Below are positions 32,512 to 41,181 of a stretch of 64,000 nucleotides of DNA, piece by piece. Both the position numbers and the translations under genes were made by a program. This stretch comes from Mucilaginibacter aquariorum (lineage in GTDB: Bacteria; Bacteroidota; Bacteroidia; Sphingobacteriales; Sphingobacteriaceae): NCBI RefSeq assembly GCF_024498135.1, contig NZ_JANHOH010000007.1, positions 124,001-188,000 of the forward strand. The letters are read 5' to 3'. Under the pieces are notes generated by a model, which was given only the letters and a program-made list of their open reading frames with translations, had not been told where the DNA came from and searched no databases. Within the stretch, counting starts at the first letter, position 1, and the number at the start of each line of letters is the position of its first letter.

Positions 32512-33966
32512 ATGGAAAAGGAAAAAATAGGCAACAACGAGTTAAAGGCATTAGGCATTAACGATGTGGAAGTATTGGTAAACTTTAGTCGCGTGGCTAA
32601 TGGCTTGCTAAAGCACAACGTAATGGCAAAGCCCGAAATACTGGCCAATTTAGAAGCCCTGATAGACGACCCTATGCCTTACGCGTTAAAAAAAGGCGGC
32701 AAGTTTAAAAACCTGGCCGAAGATGTGATTGCCATGCGTAAACAAGGCAAATTTGTAAAGCAGGAACGCAGCAACTTTAAGCTGAAAGAAGAGATAGCCG
32801 ATTTCCCGGTATGGGGATTGGAACATATTGAAGTGGGCGCCTTAGCACAAATGCGTACGGCCATACAATTACCCATAGCTGTTGCGGGCGCCCTGATGCC
32901 CGATGCGCACCAGGGTTACGGCCTGCCTATTGGCGGCGTGCTGGCTACCACGGCAAATACCATTATTCCGTTTGCGGTTGGGGTAGATATTGCCTGTCGC
33001 ATGTGCTTAAGCATTTTTGATCTGCCTGCCGAAGCCATTGATACCGAAAACGACAAACTGAAAAATATCTTAATTGATAACACTTACTTCGGGATGGGAT
33101 GCACAACCAGATCATACTTTGATAGTTCGTTGTTTGACAGCAAAACCTGGGGCGAAACCAAGGTGATCCGATCGTTAAAAGATAAAGCTTATGCCCAGTT
33201 AGGTACCAGCGGTACCGGTAACCACTTTGTGGAATGGGGCGAGCTGACCATTGCCGAAGGCGCTTTAGACGGGATCCCTGCCGGCAGATATTTGTCTTTG
33301 CTCTCACACTCCGGCTCGCGCGGGTTTGGCGGTGCGGTGGCCAATCACTACAGCAAAATAGCCATGACCAAAACCAAACTCCCTGCCGAAGCCAAACATT
33401 TGGCCTGGTTAGATCTGGATAAGGACGAAGGGCAGGAGTACTGGATTGCCATGAACCTGGCCGGCGAATACGCCAGTGCCAACCACCACGAGATCCATAA
33501 CAAAATTGCCCGTGCCTTAGGTGTTAACCCTATTACCATGATAGAGAACCACCACAACTTTGCCTGGAAAGAGCAACTGGCCAACGGTACCGAAGTAATG
33601 GTGCACCGAAAAGGCGCTACCCCGGCCGGCGAAGGTGTGTTGGGGATTATCCCCGGCAGCATGAGTACCCCCGGTTTTGTGGTGCGTGGTAAAGGTGATG
33701 CTACAAGTATCAACTCGGCCAGCCACGGTGCAGGCCGTTTAATGAGCCGAAGCGCCGCCTTTAAAACGCTGGACAAAGCCGCTATTGCCGCCAACCTTAT
33801 CGACAAGCGCATCACCCTAATGGGCAGCGATATGGACGAAGCCCCAATGGCCTACAAAGATATCCACACCGTTATGGCCGCGCAGCAAAATCTGGTGGAA
33901 GTACTGGCCAAATTTGAACCAAGAATAGTACGCATGGCCGACCCGAAGGAAAAGCCGGAGGATTAG
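32512..33966 (+). CDS. rtcB: RNA-splicing ligase RtcB
   Basis: A 484-residue RtcB from the ATG at 32512 (MEKEKIGNNELKALG). The Mn-binding and catalytic motifs are present in order: GVDIACRM with the conserved Asp and Cys, GTGNHFVEWG, LLSHSGSRGFGG, ENHHNFAW, and SINSASHGAGR with the histidine that receives GMP. RtcB joins 2',3'-cyclic phosphate or 3'-phosphate RNA ends to 5'-OH ends, repairing cleaved tRNAs and other RNAs. It is divergent from a WYL regulator and preceded by the shared operator. No archease gene is seen in the window. Confidence 0.95.
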   Translation: MEKEKIGNNELKALGINDVEVLVNFSRVANGLLKHNVMAKPEILANLEALIDDPMPYALKKGGKFKNLAEDVIAMRKQGKFVKQERSNFKLKEEIADFPVWGLEHIEVGALAQMRTAIQLPIAVAGALMPDAHQGYGLPIGGVLATTANTIIPFAVGVDIACRMCLSIFDLPAEAIDTENDKLKNILIDNTYFGMGCTTRSYFDSSLFDSKTWGETKVIRSLKDKAYAQLGTSGTGNHFVEWGELTIAEGALDGIPAGRYLSLLSHSGSRGFGGAVANHYSKIAMTKTKLPAEAKHLAWLDLDKDEGQEYWIAMNLAGEYASANHHEIHNKIARALGVNPITMIENHHNFAWKEQLANGTEVMVHRKGATPAGEGVLGIIPGSMSTPGFVVRGKGDATSINSASHGAGRLMSRSAAFKTLDKAAIAANLIDKRITLMGSDMDEAPMAYKDIHTVMAAQQNLVEVLAKFEPRIVRMADPKEKPED

Positions 33967-34296
33967 GTTTAGTTGGCAGTTTGCGGTTGGCAGTTTGCAC
34001 GGGCACCCAACCCAAATTCCCTCACATGGTAGTAGCGGCTGTCATCCTGAGCTTGTCGAAGGGCGCGCGAAGGCAGGGAGGGGTTTAACCGCCATAGTTC
34101 CCCTCTCGAGAGGGGTTAGGGGTGTGTTCTTTATCTGTTTTTTAGAAAAGCAAAGGCAGTGGTACTATCTTAGGATAGCCCCGCTTTCCCTCCAAGCCGC
34201 TGATAGAAGCGGGCTTTCCGTACAATCGGGTTTAGGTGGGAGGGGGTTAGAGATGCAGAACAATGACACTAATTTTTAATATTAATATATAGTAAT
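33967..34296. other. Repeat-filled intergenic region
   Basis: No gene. It contains a REP-like arm (34041-34063), the palindrome CCCCTCTCGAGAGGGG (34100-34115) and the first copy of a 55-bp repeat (34191-34245). Confidence 0.6.
34191..34245 (+). repeat. 55-bp direct repeat, copy 1
   Basis: Begins TCCAAGCCGCTGATAGAAGC and ends GTGGGAGGGG. It recurs at 35328-35382 with one mismatch, so both copies flank the gene at 34297. Confidence 0.85.
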
Positions 34297-35253
34297 ATGA
34301 CGAACGAAGAAAAAAATCAATTAAGAAGAGATGCAAGTAGGTTATTTCAATGTGAAAATATACCAGCGACTAAAGATATGCTTCATATTCTTGCAGAATG
34401 CCTATTTCAAATCACATACCTTCAAAAAGATATCCCCATTAATAACAGAGCTGACGCTGACGCAAAAATTGTTTTACAAATGATCCTTTCGAAAACTCTC
34501 TATTTAAACAAGATGCTTGATGGGGTTGACTTTAGATCATTTGATAATAAAATTTTAAATAATATCGTTGATCCAACCCTAATTGCTGTTGTGGTAAGAA
34601 ATTTTTGTGAAACAATTGCTACGTTCAACTTAATATATACAGAAACGGACGATAAGAAACTTATTTTATATAATTTATGGGCTATAGCCGGCTTAAAATT
34701 CCGACAGCGATTTGCGCAGAAAGCTACCACAGAAGATAATAAAAGAAAACAAGTAGAAGAATTAGCTACTATCAATAATCTTGTAAAAGAAATTGAACAA
34801 ACATCGGTTTATAAATCTTTAACATCTGAAGGGCAAGCGTCCATTAAAAAAAAGGTTAAAGATAAAGATTATAAAATTCAGTTTATTAAAAACGATATTA
34901 AACCACTATCCTGGCAAGAAACAATTTCATTAATGGATATAAAAGAAGGTTTGATGGATGATATGTACACGTATTTTTCATTATACTCTCATCCGTCCAA
35001 TGTGTCTGTTTTTCAATTTGCAAACTTGTTTAGCAAGCAAAATCCGCACTCAATAAAAATGGGTATATTTAATATCTCGAATGTGATAAAATTTGTCAGT
35101 TTTTTCATTAGCGATTACATTAAATTATTCCCCGATACTATAAAAGCTTTTGAGTCTATGCCGTTAATATATCAAGCAGCGATCAATTTCCACAATCAGA
35201 TTTTACGAAATGACGGAAGCATTATTAATGATGCTTTGTCGGCCTTAGATTAA
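34297..35253 (+). CDS. Hypothetical protein, DUF5677-like (HEPN-related?)
   Basis: A 318-residue, all-helical, AT-rich protein without signal peptide. It contains RNFCETIATFNLIY in the middle and YFSLYSHPSNVSVFQF towards the C-terminus. The aromatic-S-x-x-x-H pattern is reminiscent of DUF5677 and other HEPN-like proteins of defence islands, but the match is weak. Its base composition is clearly more AT-rich than the surrounding core genes, and it is bracketed by the two 55-bp repeats, so recent acquisition is likely. Confidence 0.6.
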   Translation: MTNEEKNQLRRDASRLFQCENIPATKDMLHILAECLFQITYLQKDIPINNRADADAKIVLQMILSKTLYLNKMLDGVDFRSFDNKILNNIVDPTLIAVVVRNFCETIATFNLIYTETDDKKLILYNLWAIAGLKFRQRFAQKATTEDNKRKQVEELATINNLVKEIEQTSVYKSLTSEGQASIKKKVKDKDYKIQFIKNDIKPLSWQETISLMDIKEGLMDDMYTYFSLYSHPSNVSVFQFANLFSKQNPHSIKMGIFNISNVIKFVSFFISDYIKLFPDTIKAFESMPLIYQAAINFHNQILRNDGSIINDALSALD

Positions 35254-35327
35254 CCATCGAAACATAAACAGTTAGAAGCTGTCCAACGTTGGTGCACGCA
35301 TTGTACAAGTTCTATCACTAACTTTCC

Positions 35328-35382
35328 TCCAAGCCGCTGATAGAAGTGGGCTTTCCGTACAATCGGGTTTAGGTGGGAGGGG
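35328..35382 (+). repeat. 55-bp direct repeat, copy 2
   Basis: Second copy of the sequence at 34191-34245, in the same orientation, differing at one base (GAAGT for GAAGC). Confidence 0.85.
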
Positions 35383-35396
35383 TTGTGCATAAAACG

Positions 35397-35421
35397 ACAA
35401 GCGGGACGCTTGCGGTAGCGA
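35397..35421 (+). repeat. 25-bp inverted repeat, left copy
   Basis: ACAAGCGGGACGCTTGCGG plus six bases. The complement, with 24 of 25 bases matching, is at 38001-38025, so the pair brackets the zinc-ribbon/HEPN cassette. It is itself a small hairpin. Confidence 0.75.
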
Positions 35422-35542
35422 AAGCAAAAATGTTAAGGCCATGCTGCATAAGTGCGTCAGTGTAAGACTTGGATATAGAAGTATATTAATGAAAATAATA
35501 AATAGATATAAATATTATATTTGATAAATAAACCTAAATCTT

Positions 35543-36715
35543 ATGAAATCAGAGACTTGTAATAATTGCAATATTGAGATATACCCTATCGCATCATTTT
35601 GTCATAAATGTGGACATCGTTTAAAATGCGAAAAATGTGGGACATCGTTAGTTAAAGATGCCAATAATTGTATTTCTTGTGGATTTAAAATTGCGGTTAA
35701 TAGTAGTGATAATACCTCAGTAAATAACACTATAACCTATAGAAAGACAAACGATGAAATATTTTTCGATGCTTCGCTTAGTGATAACGTTGCAAAAGAT
35801 GGGATTGGCAGCTTAATTTCTAGTATTACTAATAACAGATTGCCAGAGGGTAAACTTCCTAATAAAGAAATTGATAATATTGGAGATAAAATGGATAGCG
35901 ATAGTTCAGAAACGTTAGACATTGAATCAGAAGAAATAGCCGAATCTACTAACAAGGAAAATACATCAACCGAATTTCCTCATATTAGCGACGTCGAAAT
36001 GAATGTTGATTGTTCTGAAGCGGAATGGATAGCAATCTATGCTTTTTATGAGAGCGATTTTTCTAGAAAAACATTTTCTAGAAAGGCTGTATACGATCGG
36101 TATATTCATAAAAGAAAATCAGATTCTCATTTATCTAATTTTTCTAAAAATTGGAAGAGCTTATTTAAATTATATTTTTCAACTGTAAGTGATAACGAAA
36201 TTAAGTTTAAATCTGATAGTACCGATCATATAGAGAACTTAATAACAGGAAAGGAAAAAGGTACAATAAAAAACTATTCCAAGAGAACTACAAAGAAACC
36301 GAATGTCGCAGAAGTAGAAAAGGTTCATGAAGATGAGGAAAAAAAATCTACTAAACCTAAAATAAGATCCTCATTGGGTGTCGCTTATAAATTAGTTCCT
36401 GAATTAAATCTACATCCGAAAGATACAGATAGCCTAATCGTCTTTCATGGAAAATATGAAACTAAAAACACAGCGGAAATAATTTTGCTAATCGTTTATT
36501 ATTTACAGAAGAAAATAAAGGAGCCGAATATTGACGTAAATAAAATATATACTTGTTATAAAGAACTTGGGTTAGCTGTTCCCATCATGCATAAAGCATT
36601 TGATAATATCAAAAGACGAAATGGATATTTGAATTCGGCGGATTTCAACAATGTGACAATTACGCTTGCTGGTGAAAATCATATTGAGCATAAAATGAAC
36701 AAGAAAGTTTCATAA
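35543..36715 (+). CDS. Zinc-ribbon protein of the HEPN cassette
   Basis: A 390-residue AT-rich gene. The first 47 residues hold four Cys-x-x-Cys knuckles (CNNC, CHKC, CEKC, CISC), that is, two zinc ribbons. A long acidic, Ser/Asn-rich low-complexity region follows, then a conserved-looking part (about 155-210, WIAIYAFYESDFSRKTFSRKAVYDRY), a basic linker and a C-terminal helical domain (about 300-385). I do not recognise the family. The next gene begins after a 1-nt gap, and the third after another 1-nt gap, so all three are one transcription and translation unit. Confidence 0.7.
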   Translation: MKSETCNNCNIEIYPIASFCHKCGHRLKCEKCGTSLVKDANNCISCGFKIAVNSSDNTSVNNTITYRKTNDEIFFDASLSDNVAKDGIGSLISSITNNRLPEGKLPNKEIDNIGDKMDSDSSETLDIESEEIAESTNKENTSTEFPHISDVEMNVDCSEAEWIAIYAFYESDFSRKTFSRKAVYDRYIHKRKSDSHLSNFSKNWKSLFKLYFSTVSDNEIKFKSDSTDHIENLITGKEKGTIKNYSKRTTKKPNVAEVEKVHEDEEKKSTKPKIRSSLGVAYKLVPELNLHPKDTDSLIVFHGKYETKNTAEIILLIVYYLQKKIKEPNIDVNKIYTCYKELGLAVPIMHKAFDNIKRRNGYLNSADFNNVTITLAGENHIEHKMNKKVS

Positions 36716-36716
36716 A

Positions 36717-37463
36717 ATGATCATAAGTGAATTTATAGATAAAGTTGAAGGATTCGATTCCTTAAAGCAACTAGAACAAGTCAAGTTGCTTGCATTTTTT
36801 TATTCTGTTGTGAATAATAAGAATGAATTTTCATCATCTGAAATAAAAGAATGCTTCAATCAGGAAAGTTTGAAGATTCCAACAAATGTCCCACAATGCT
36901 TTATAAATTTAGCAGAAGGCAAAAATCCCACCTTTTTAAAAAAAGGCAGTTTGTATACTTTTCATCGAACAGTAAAAAAGGAGCTGGATGAAGTATACTT
37001 GACAAATAAACATACTGCTCATATTTCAGCAACTTTAAGGAGCTTATTACCTAAATTAACTAGTAGTGAACAGAAATCATTTTTAGAGGAAGCTGTTTCA
37101 TGCTTTGAAATTAACTGCTATCGGGCATCTATCGTTATGGCTTGGTTATTAACAATGGATGCGATTTACGAAATGATTCTAAAAAATTATTTATCGGAAT
37201 TTAATGCTGCCATTCAATCTAATGGGCAATACAAAAAAATTACGATATCCAAAAAAGAAGATTTTAATGACATTAAAGAGGCAGATTTTATTACCCTTTT
37301 GCGTATTGGGAGAATTTTTTCTGGAGATATCCGAAAAATTCTTCTCGAAAAACTTGACTTTAGAAATACTGCTGCCCATCCAAATACAATAATTATAAAA
37401 GAAAGCAAAGCAATTTCGTTTATCGAAGATCTGATCGAAAATGTTATTCTTAAAATCCAATAG
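36717..37463 (+). CDS. HEPN-like protein 1
   Basis: A 248-residue helical protein. The N-terminal 90 residues look like a separate helical or winged domain. The C-terminal part carries the HEPN RNase signature Arg-x4-His as FRNTAAHP (Arg216, His221) within a helix that follows LLRIGRIFSGDIRKILLEKLD. Active HEPN proteins are metal-independent RNases used in toxins and antiviral systems. It starts 1 nt after the zinc-ribbon gene and stops 1 nt before the second HEPN gene. The dual HEPN arrangement suggests a heterodimer. HEPN assignment is motif-based. Confidence 0.65.
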   Translation: MIISEFIDKVEGFDSLKQLEQVKLLAFFYSVVNNKNEFSSSEIKECFNQESLKIPTNVPQCFINLAEGKNPTFLKKGSLYTFHRTVKKELDEVYLTNKHTAHISATLRSLLPKLTSSEQKSFLEEAVSCFEINCYRASIVMAWLLTMDAIYEMILKNYLSEFNAAIQSNGQYKKITISKKEDFNDIKEADFITLLRIGRIFSGDIRKILLEKLDFRNTAAHPNTIIIKESKAISFIEDLIENVILKIQ

Positions 37464-37464
37464 T

Positions 37465-37977
37465 ATGATAACTGATATTTTCTTGCAAAAAGTAGATAAT
37501 GAAATAGCTAATGATGGTAAGAAACTTATAGTGAATTTTTTTATAAGTTTTTCGCGGTTTGAGTGCGCTTTAAAAACATCTATCGTGTTTGCCAATGGTG
37601 ATGAAAATAAGGTTGAGGCTAACTGGGATAGGTTCGTAGTATCAATTTCTCAAGATTTTAATCCTGATATATCTAAAGAATTAAAAGAGGCAGTAGAGTA
37701 CATTATTGAAAATCCGCCGAAAATACAAGCGATTGCTAACAAACAACTAATTTGGCGTGCTCGAGTATTCCATCAAAATACATCTGACATTAATAAACTA
37801 TGTCTGCACATTAGGGACATAAGAAATAATTTATTTCACGGGGGGAAATTTAATGGGAATTATGAGCCCGACATATCAAGAAATTATATATTAATAAACT
37901 CTGCAATTATTATTTTGAATGCTTGGTTAGCTTTAAACGACTCTGTTAAAAAAGATTTCGTATCATCTTTTAATTAA
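37465..37977 (+). CDS. HEPN-like protein 2
   Basis: A 170-residue helical protein from the ATG at 37465, 1 nt after the stop of HEPN-like protein 1. The motif CLHIRDIRNNLFHGGKF supplies Arg120 and His125 in the Arg-x4-His arrangement typical of MAE_28990/HEPN nucleases. The N-terminus FFISFSRFECALKTSIVF is the expected first HEPN helix. Low GC content is shared with the whole cassette. Together with its partners it forms a compact candidate RNA-targeting defence unit; function is inferred. Confidence 0.68.
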   Translation: MITDIFLQKVDNEIANDGKKLIVNFFISFSRFECALKTSIVFANGDENKVEANWDRFVVSISQDFNPDISKELKEAVEYIIENPPKIQAIANKQLIWRARVFHQNTSDINKLCLHIRDIRNNLFHGGKFNGNYEPDISRNYILINSAIIILNAWLALNDSVKKDFVSSFN

Positions 37978-38000
37978 TCCCACGCTACCTCAAGCATCCC

Positions 38001-38025
38001 TCGCTGCCGCAAGCGTCCCGCTTGT
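38001..38025 (-). repeat. 25-bp inverted repeat, right copy
   Basis: Reverse complement of 35397-35421 with one mismatch, starting 24 nt after the last HEPN gene. Confidence 0.75.
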
Positions 38026-38078
38026 GGTACCTATATACTAAACACAAACACCCGGAAAGAGATTCATGCTCACCACTT

Positions 38079-38999
38079 TTATTTGTGTAATCCTTTTTTT
38101 CGAAGGTATTGCAGCATTTCACGTGGCCTGTCTGTTTGTATGATGGTTGCACCATGCGCGATGATCCAATCCCAGCTATTTTCGGTATTTCCGAGATCGA
38201 TGGCTGTATCATCGTCGTGGCCGGCATTCAGGCTGGCCCATAACGAATTGATCCAGATGCGCGAGCCGTTTTTGTTAATAAACCTATTATTTTTAAGGAT
38301 GGCCGAGGTATCGGTACGGAAGTTCAATTCAAAAGCTACCGGTTTAATATGGCGCTGATAATTTTCGATAACCTGTTTGGCCCCGGGTTTATCCAGGTCA
38401 ACTACAGCCATAAATGTAATATTATCAATAATTGATGGATACTGCTTCCTCACGGTTTCGTAATCTTCAGTTGTTTTAAAAATGGCTTGTTTTGAGGTGC
38501 CTGTTGCCCTTAATACCTGGTACGCTTCGTTATAGTAAGGATAACTTTTATCAAGATTTACCAAAACTTTGCCCTTTAATAACTGCATCGCTTCCTCAAG
38601 GGTTGGGATAGTGTTAACGGTGACCCTCCCCAGGCCGTTTTTGAGGTGGAATTTCTTTAGTTCGGCCAGGGTATAATCGCCGGGACTTCCTTTTCCGTCC
38701 GTTGTGCGGTTAATAGTTTGATCGTGCATAATAATGATCACGCCATCTTTGGTTTTGTTTAGGTCCAGTTCAATGATATCCACCCCCATAGCTACAGCGT
38801 ATTTAAACGCCAGTAAAGAGTTTTCGGGTGCATTGCGCCAATCGCCGCGATGAGCGGTCACCATCACATGTTTGTCGAGTGGCTGATGTAACTGCTTTAC
38901 CAAACTATCAGCCCTGGTGGTTTGCGCGTGGCCTGTAGTACAAAATATTGAACCTGTTAAAACGATAACCGCGATGGCCTTAAATATTTTCATAGCCAC
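38079..38999 (-). CDS. Glycerophosphodiester phosphodiesterase
   Basis: A 306-residue GDPD-family enzyme with a signal peptide (MAMKIFKAIAVIVLTGSIFCTTGHA), hence periplasmic. The catalytic motifs are complete: VTAHRGDWRNAPENSL, DIIELDLNKTKDG and IIMHDQTINRTTDGKG. They give the two histidines and the acidic metal ligands that hydrolyse glycerophosphodiesters to an alcohol and glycerol-3-phosphate. The TIM-barrel continues to DDTAIDLGNTENSWDWIIAHGATIIQTDRP at the C-terminus. It lies between the HEPN cassette and the Ro60 promoter region, transcribed away from Ro60, and seems unrelated to RNA repair. Confidence 0.93.
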   Translation of the reverse strand: MAMKIFKAIAVIVLTGSIFCTTGHAQTTRADSLVKQLHQPLDKHVMVTAHRGDWRNAPENSLLAFKYAVAMGVDIIELDLNKTKDGVIIIMHDQTINRTTDGKGSPGDYTLAELKKFHLKNGLGRVTVNTIPTLEEAMQLLKGKVLVNLDKSYPYYNEAYQVLRATGTSKQAIFKTTEDYETVRKQYPSIIDNITFMAVVDLDKPGAKQVIENYQRHIKPVAFELNFRTDTSAILKNNRFINKNGSRIWINSLWASLNAGHDDDTAIDLGNTENSWDWIIAHGATIIQTDRPREMLQYLRKKGLHK

Positions 39000-39286
39000 A
39001 AAGATATTTACAAGAGGTTAACAAGCGGTTACCCCATTGTAACGGTTTGGAAAAGTATCATTGCACCAAATTTTGTTTAGCCTTTGATGAGTGCCACCGT
39101 CGCGCCATCCCAAACGCAAATCAAAGAGGGACGTTTTTTTACCTAAAATTGGCGTTTTTAGGCGAAAATGCTTCGGCCCGATATATGAATCGCACTACAA
39201 AAGCCTGTTTTACAGCATGTTAAGGTGATAATAAATTTAAAATTCGCGTATAGCGCTGACAATCAGGCGTTCATGCAAGATTCACA

Positions 39287-39314
39287 AGTGTTCACGGCCG
39301 TGAACGTGAACACT
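39287..39314. promoter_or_regulatory. Nested palindromes upstream of the Ro60 promoter
   Basis: GTTCACGGCCGTGAAC (39290-39305) is a perfect 16-bp palindrome. AGTGTTCAC (39287-39295) and GTGAACACT (39306-39314) form a second perfect inverted repeat with a 10-nt spacer. Position about 70 nt before the -7 box suits an activator site. Confidence 0.6.
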
Positions 39315-39352
39315 AAAGTACAGCCGGAAACTTTTTTTAAAATAATTTCATC

Positions 39353-39388
39353 TGCGCAGATACACTGCGCAGTACCCCTATTTCTTTG
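39353..39388 (+). promoter_or_regulatory. WYL-type operator and promoter, site D (Ro60)
   Basis: TGCGCA (39353-39358), spacer GATACAC, TGCGCA (39366-39371), then TTTG at 39385-39388, 16 nt after the second TGCG. Half-sites and spacing are identical to site C at rtcB. Confidence 0.78.
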
Positions 39389-39420
39389 TATCAACAATTA
39401 AGAAATAAAGGAGGTTCACA

Positions 39421-41001
39421 ATGAAATTCAACCTGTTAAGCAAATTAAAAAACCAGACCGTTAACCACGCGGGTGCCAAAGCATTTACGCTGTCGCCAGA
39501 AATGGAACTGTATACCGCGGTAGTAACCTGGAGCTTAAACGATTCCTTTTACGAAAAAAACGAAACGCGTATGGATCGCCTGCGCAAACTGATATACGAG
39601 TGCAAGCCCGAGTTTGTTGGCAAGCTGGCTGTGTATGCCCGCACCAAAATGTATTTGCGTTCGGCACCGTTGGTACTGGTTACCGAATTGGCTAAACTAC
39701 ACTCGGGCGACAATTTGGTTGCCCGGGTTACCGATGGCGTAATTGGCCGTGCCGACGAGATCACCGAGCTATTGGCCTGCTACGAATTGCTGAACAAGCG
39801 CACGGGCACTAAAAAGCTGAACCGCCTGAGCAAACAATTGCAAAAAGGCTTATCAACGGCGTTCAACCGCTTTGATGAGTACCAGTTTGGTAAATACAAC
39901 CGCGATGGCGTAATAAAACTGCGCGATGCCCTGTTCCTGGTTCACCCAAAGGCAAAGGACGAATTGCAACAGGTACTATTCAACAAAATAGTGAACGGCG
40001 ACCTGCAAACACCTTACACCTGGGAAACCGAGCTATCGGCATTAGGTCAAATGAATTTTGACAGCGATGAGGCCAAAGCGATAGCGTTCCGCGCGAAATG
40101 GGAAGAACTGATAGACAGCGGTAAACTGGGCTATATGGCCCTGTTGCGTAACCTGCGTAACATACAGGAAGCCGGTGTAAGCTACCTGCACTTTCAAAAA
40201 GTATGCGCCCGTTTAGCCAATGCCGATGAGGTGGCTAAGGCAAAGCAGTTCCCGTTCCGTTATTTAGCGGCATACCGCGAGCTGATAGCAGCAGGAACCG
40301 AAGCGCCGGTAAGAAGCTTAACTAAAAAGTTGAGTTCGTTACTGAGCGGCAACAAAGGCTACACCGGCGAACTGCTGGAAGCCTTGGAAAAAGCAGTACA
40401 GGCAAGTGCTGTAAACATCAAAGGGTTCGACCATGAAACCCGTGTGCTGTTAGCGTGCGACGTTTCAGGATCGATGCAAACACCGGTATCGGCAAAATCT
40501 AAGATCTTGCTGTATGATGTAGGCTTAATGCTGGCCATGTTACTGCAAAACCGTTGTAAAAACGTAGAGGTGGGTATGTTTGGCGATAGCTGGAAAACCA
40601 TAGCCGTGCCACGTAATAATATATTGGGTAACGTACAGGAGTTTTATCGTCGCGAGGGCGAGGTGGGTTATAGCACCAATGGCTACCTGGTTATCAAGGA
40701 TATATTATCCCGTAAGGTACAAATGGACAAGGTATTTATGTTTACCGACGCCCAGTTATGGAACAGCCATGCCAACAGCGCACTGGATATACAAACCCTG
40801 TGGTTACGCTACAAGGCGGAAGTATCGCCAAACGCCAGGCTCTACCTGTTCGACCTGAAAGGTTACGGACAAGCGCCTTTGCAAATATTGCGCAATGATG
40901 TTTACCTGGTAGCCGGCTGGAGCGATAAAGTTTTTGAGGTGTTAGCTGCCATAGAAAACGGAGGTTCGGCATTGGATGCCATCAATAACATAGAAATATA
41001 A
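39421..41001 (+). CDS. rsr: Ro60 / TROVE-domain protein (Rsr)
   Basis: A 526-residue protein with an N-terminal TROVE HEAT-repeat ring (about 15-340) and a C-terminal von Willebrand A-like domain (about 345-525). The metal-ion site is seen as LACDVSGSMQT (DxSxS). Bacterial Ro (Rsr) binds Y RNAs on its outer surface and misfolded or damaged RNA through its ring, and can tether nucleases such as PNPase. A purine-rich GGAGG lies 10 nt before the ATG. Directly downstream lie six Y-RNA-like units, and the promoter carries the same operator as rtcB. Confidence 0.94.
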   Translation: MKFNLLSKLKNQTVNHAGAKAFTLSPEMELYTAVVTWSLNDSFYEKNETRMDRLRKLIYECKPEFVGKLAVYARTKMYLRSAPLVLVTELAKLHSGDNLVARVTDGVIGRADEITELLACYELLNKRTGTKKLNRLSKQLQKGLSTAFNRFDEYQFGKYNRDGVIKLRDALFLVHPKAKDELQQVLFNKIVNGDLQTPYTWETELSALGQMNFDSDEAKAIAFRAKWEELIDSGKLGYMALLRNLRNIQEAGVSYLHFQKVCARLANADEVAKAKQFPFRYLAAYRELIAAGTEAPVRSLTKKLSSLLSGNKGYTGELLEALEKAVQASAVNIKGFDHETRVLLACDVSGSMQTPVSAKSKILLYDVGLMLAMLLQNRCKNVEVGMFGDSWKTIAVPRNNILGNVQEFYRREGEVGYSTNGYLVIKDILSRKVQMDKVFMFTDAQLWNSHANSALDIQTLWLRYKAEVSPNARLYLFDLKGYGQAPLQILRNDVYLVAGWSDKVFEVLAAIENGGSALDAINNIEI

Positions 41002-41054
41002 ACCAAGTATGGGGAAGCTAACACCCCATACTTATAAAAAGAAACTGAAAAAAT

Positions 41055-41174
41055 ATAAGGATGCCGTAGAAACGGGTTACTTCACCCAAATTAGAAATGC
41101 TGAGGTCAGTACGGTGCAAACTGTATGAGGTTCAATTCCTCACAAATATCCCGGGTTCGCCTGTTGCTCCTTAT
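41055..41174 (+). ncRNA. Y-RNA-like unit 1
   Basis: About 120 nt closed by the 7-bp stem ATAAGGA/TCCTTAT. It carries the unit signature ATGCCGTA (41061-41068), TTACTTC and 3' GTTGCT. A T-arm-like hairpin TGAGG-TTCAATT-CCTCA lies at 41126-41142, preceded by a D-loop-like GAGGTCAGTACGGT. Confidence 0.7.
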
Positions 41175-41181
41175 AAAATAT

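Larger units (their letters stand above)
39000..39420. other. Ro60 upstream regulatory region
   Basis: No gene. The region holds nested palindromes at 39287-39314 and the WYL-type promoter at 39353-39388, so Ro60 expression is probably controlled by two factors. Confidence 0.6.

Noticed and set aside
35397..38025. CRISPR array or insertion sequence because of repeats around 34-38 kb.
   Set aside because: Repeats are few, unevenly spaced and lack spacers; no transposase gene is present, so they are interspersed or recombination repeats.
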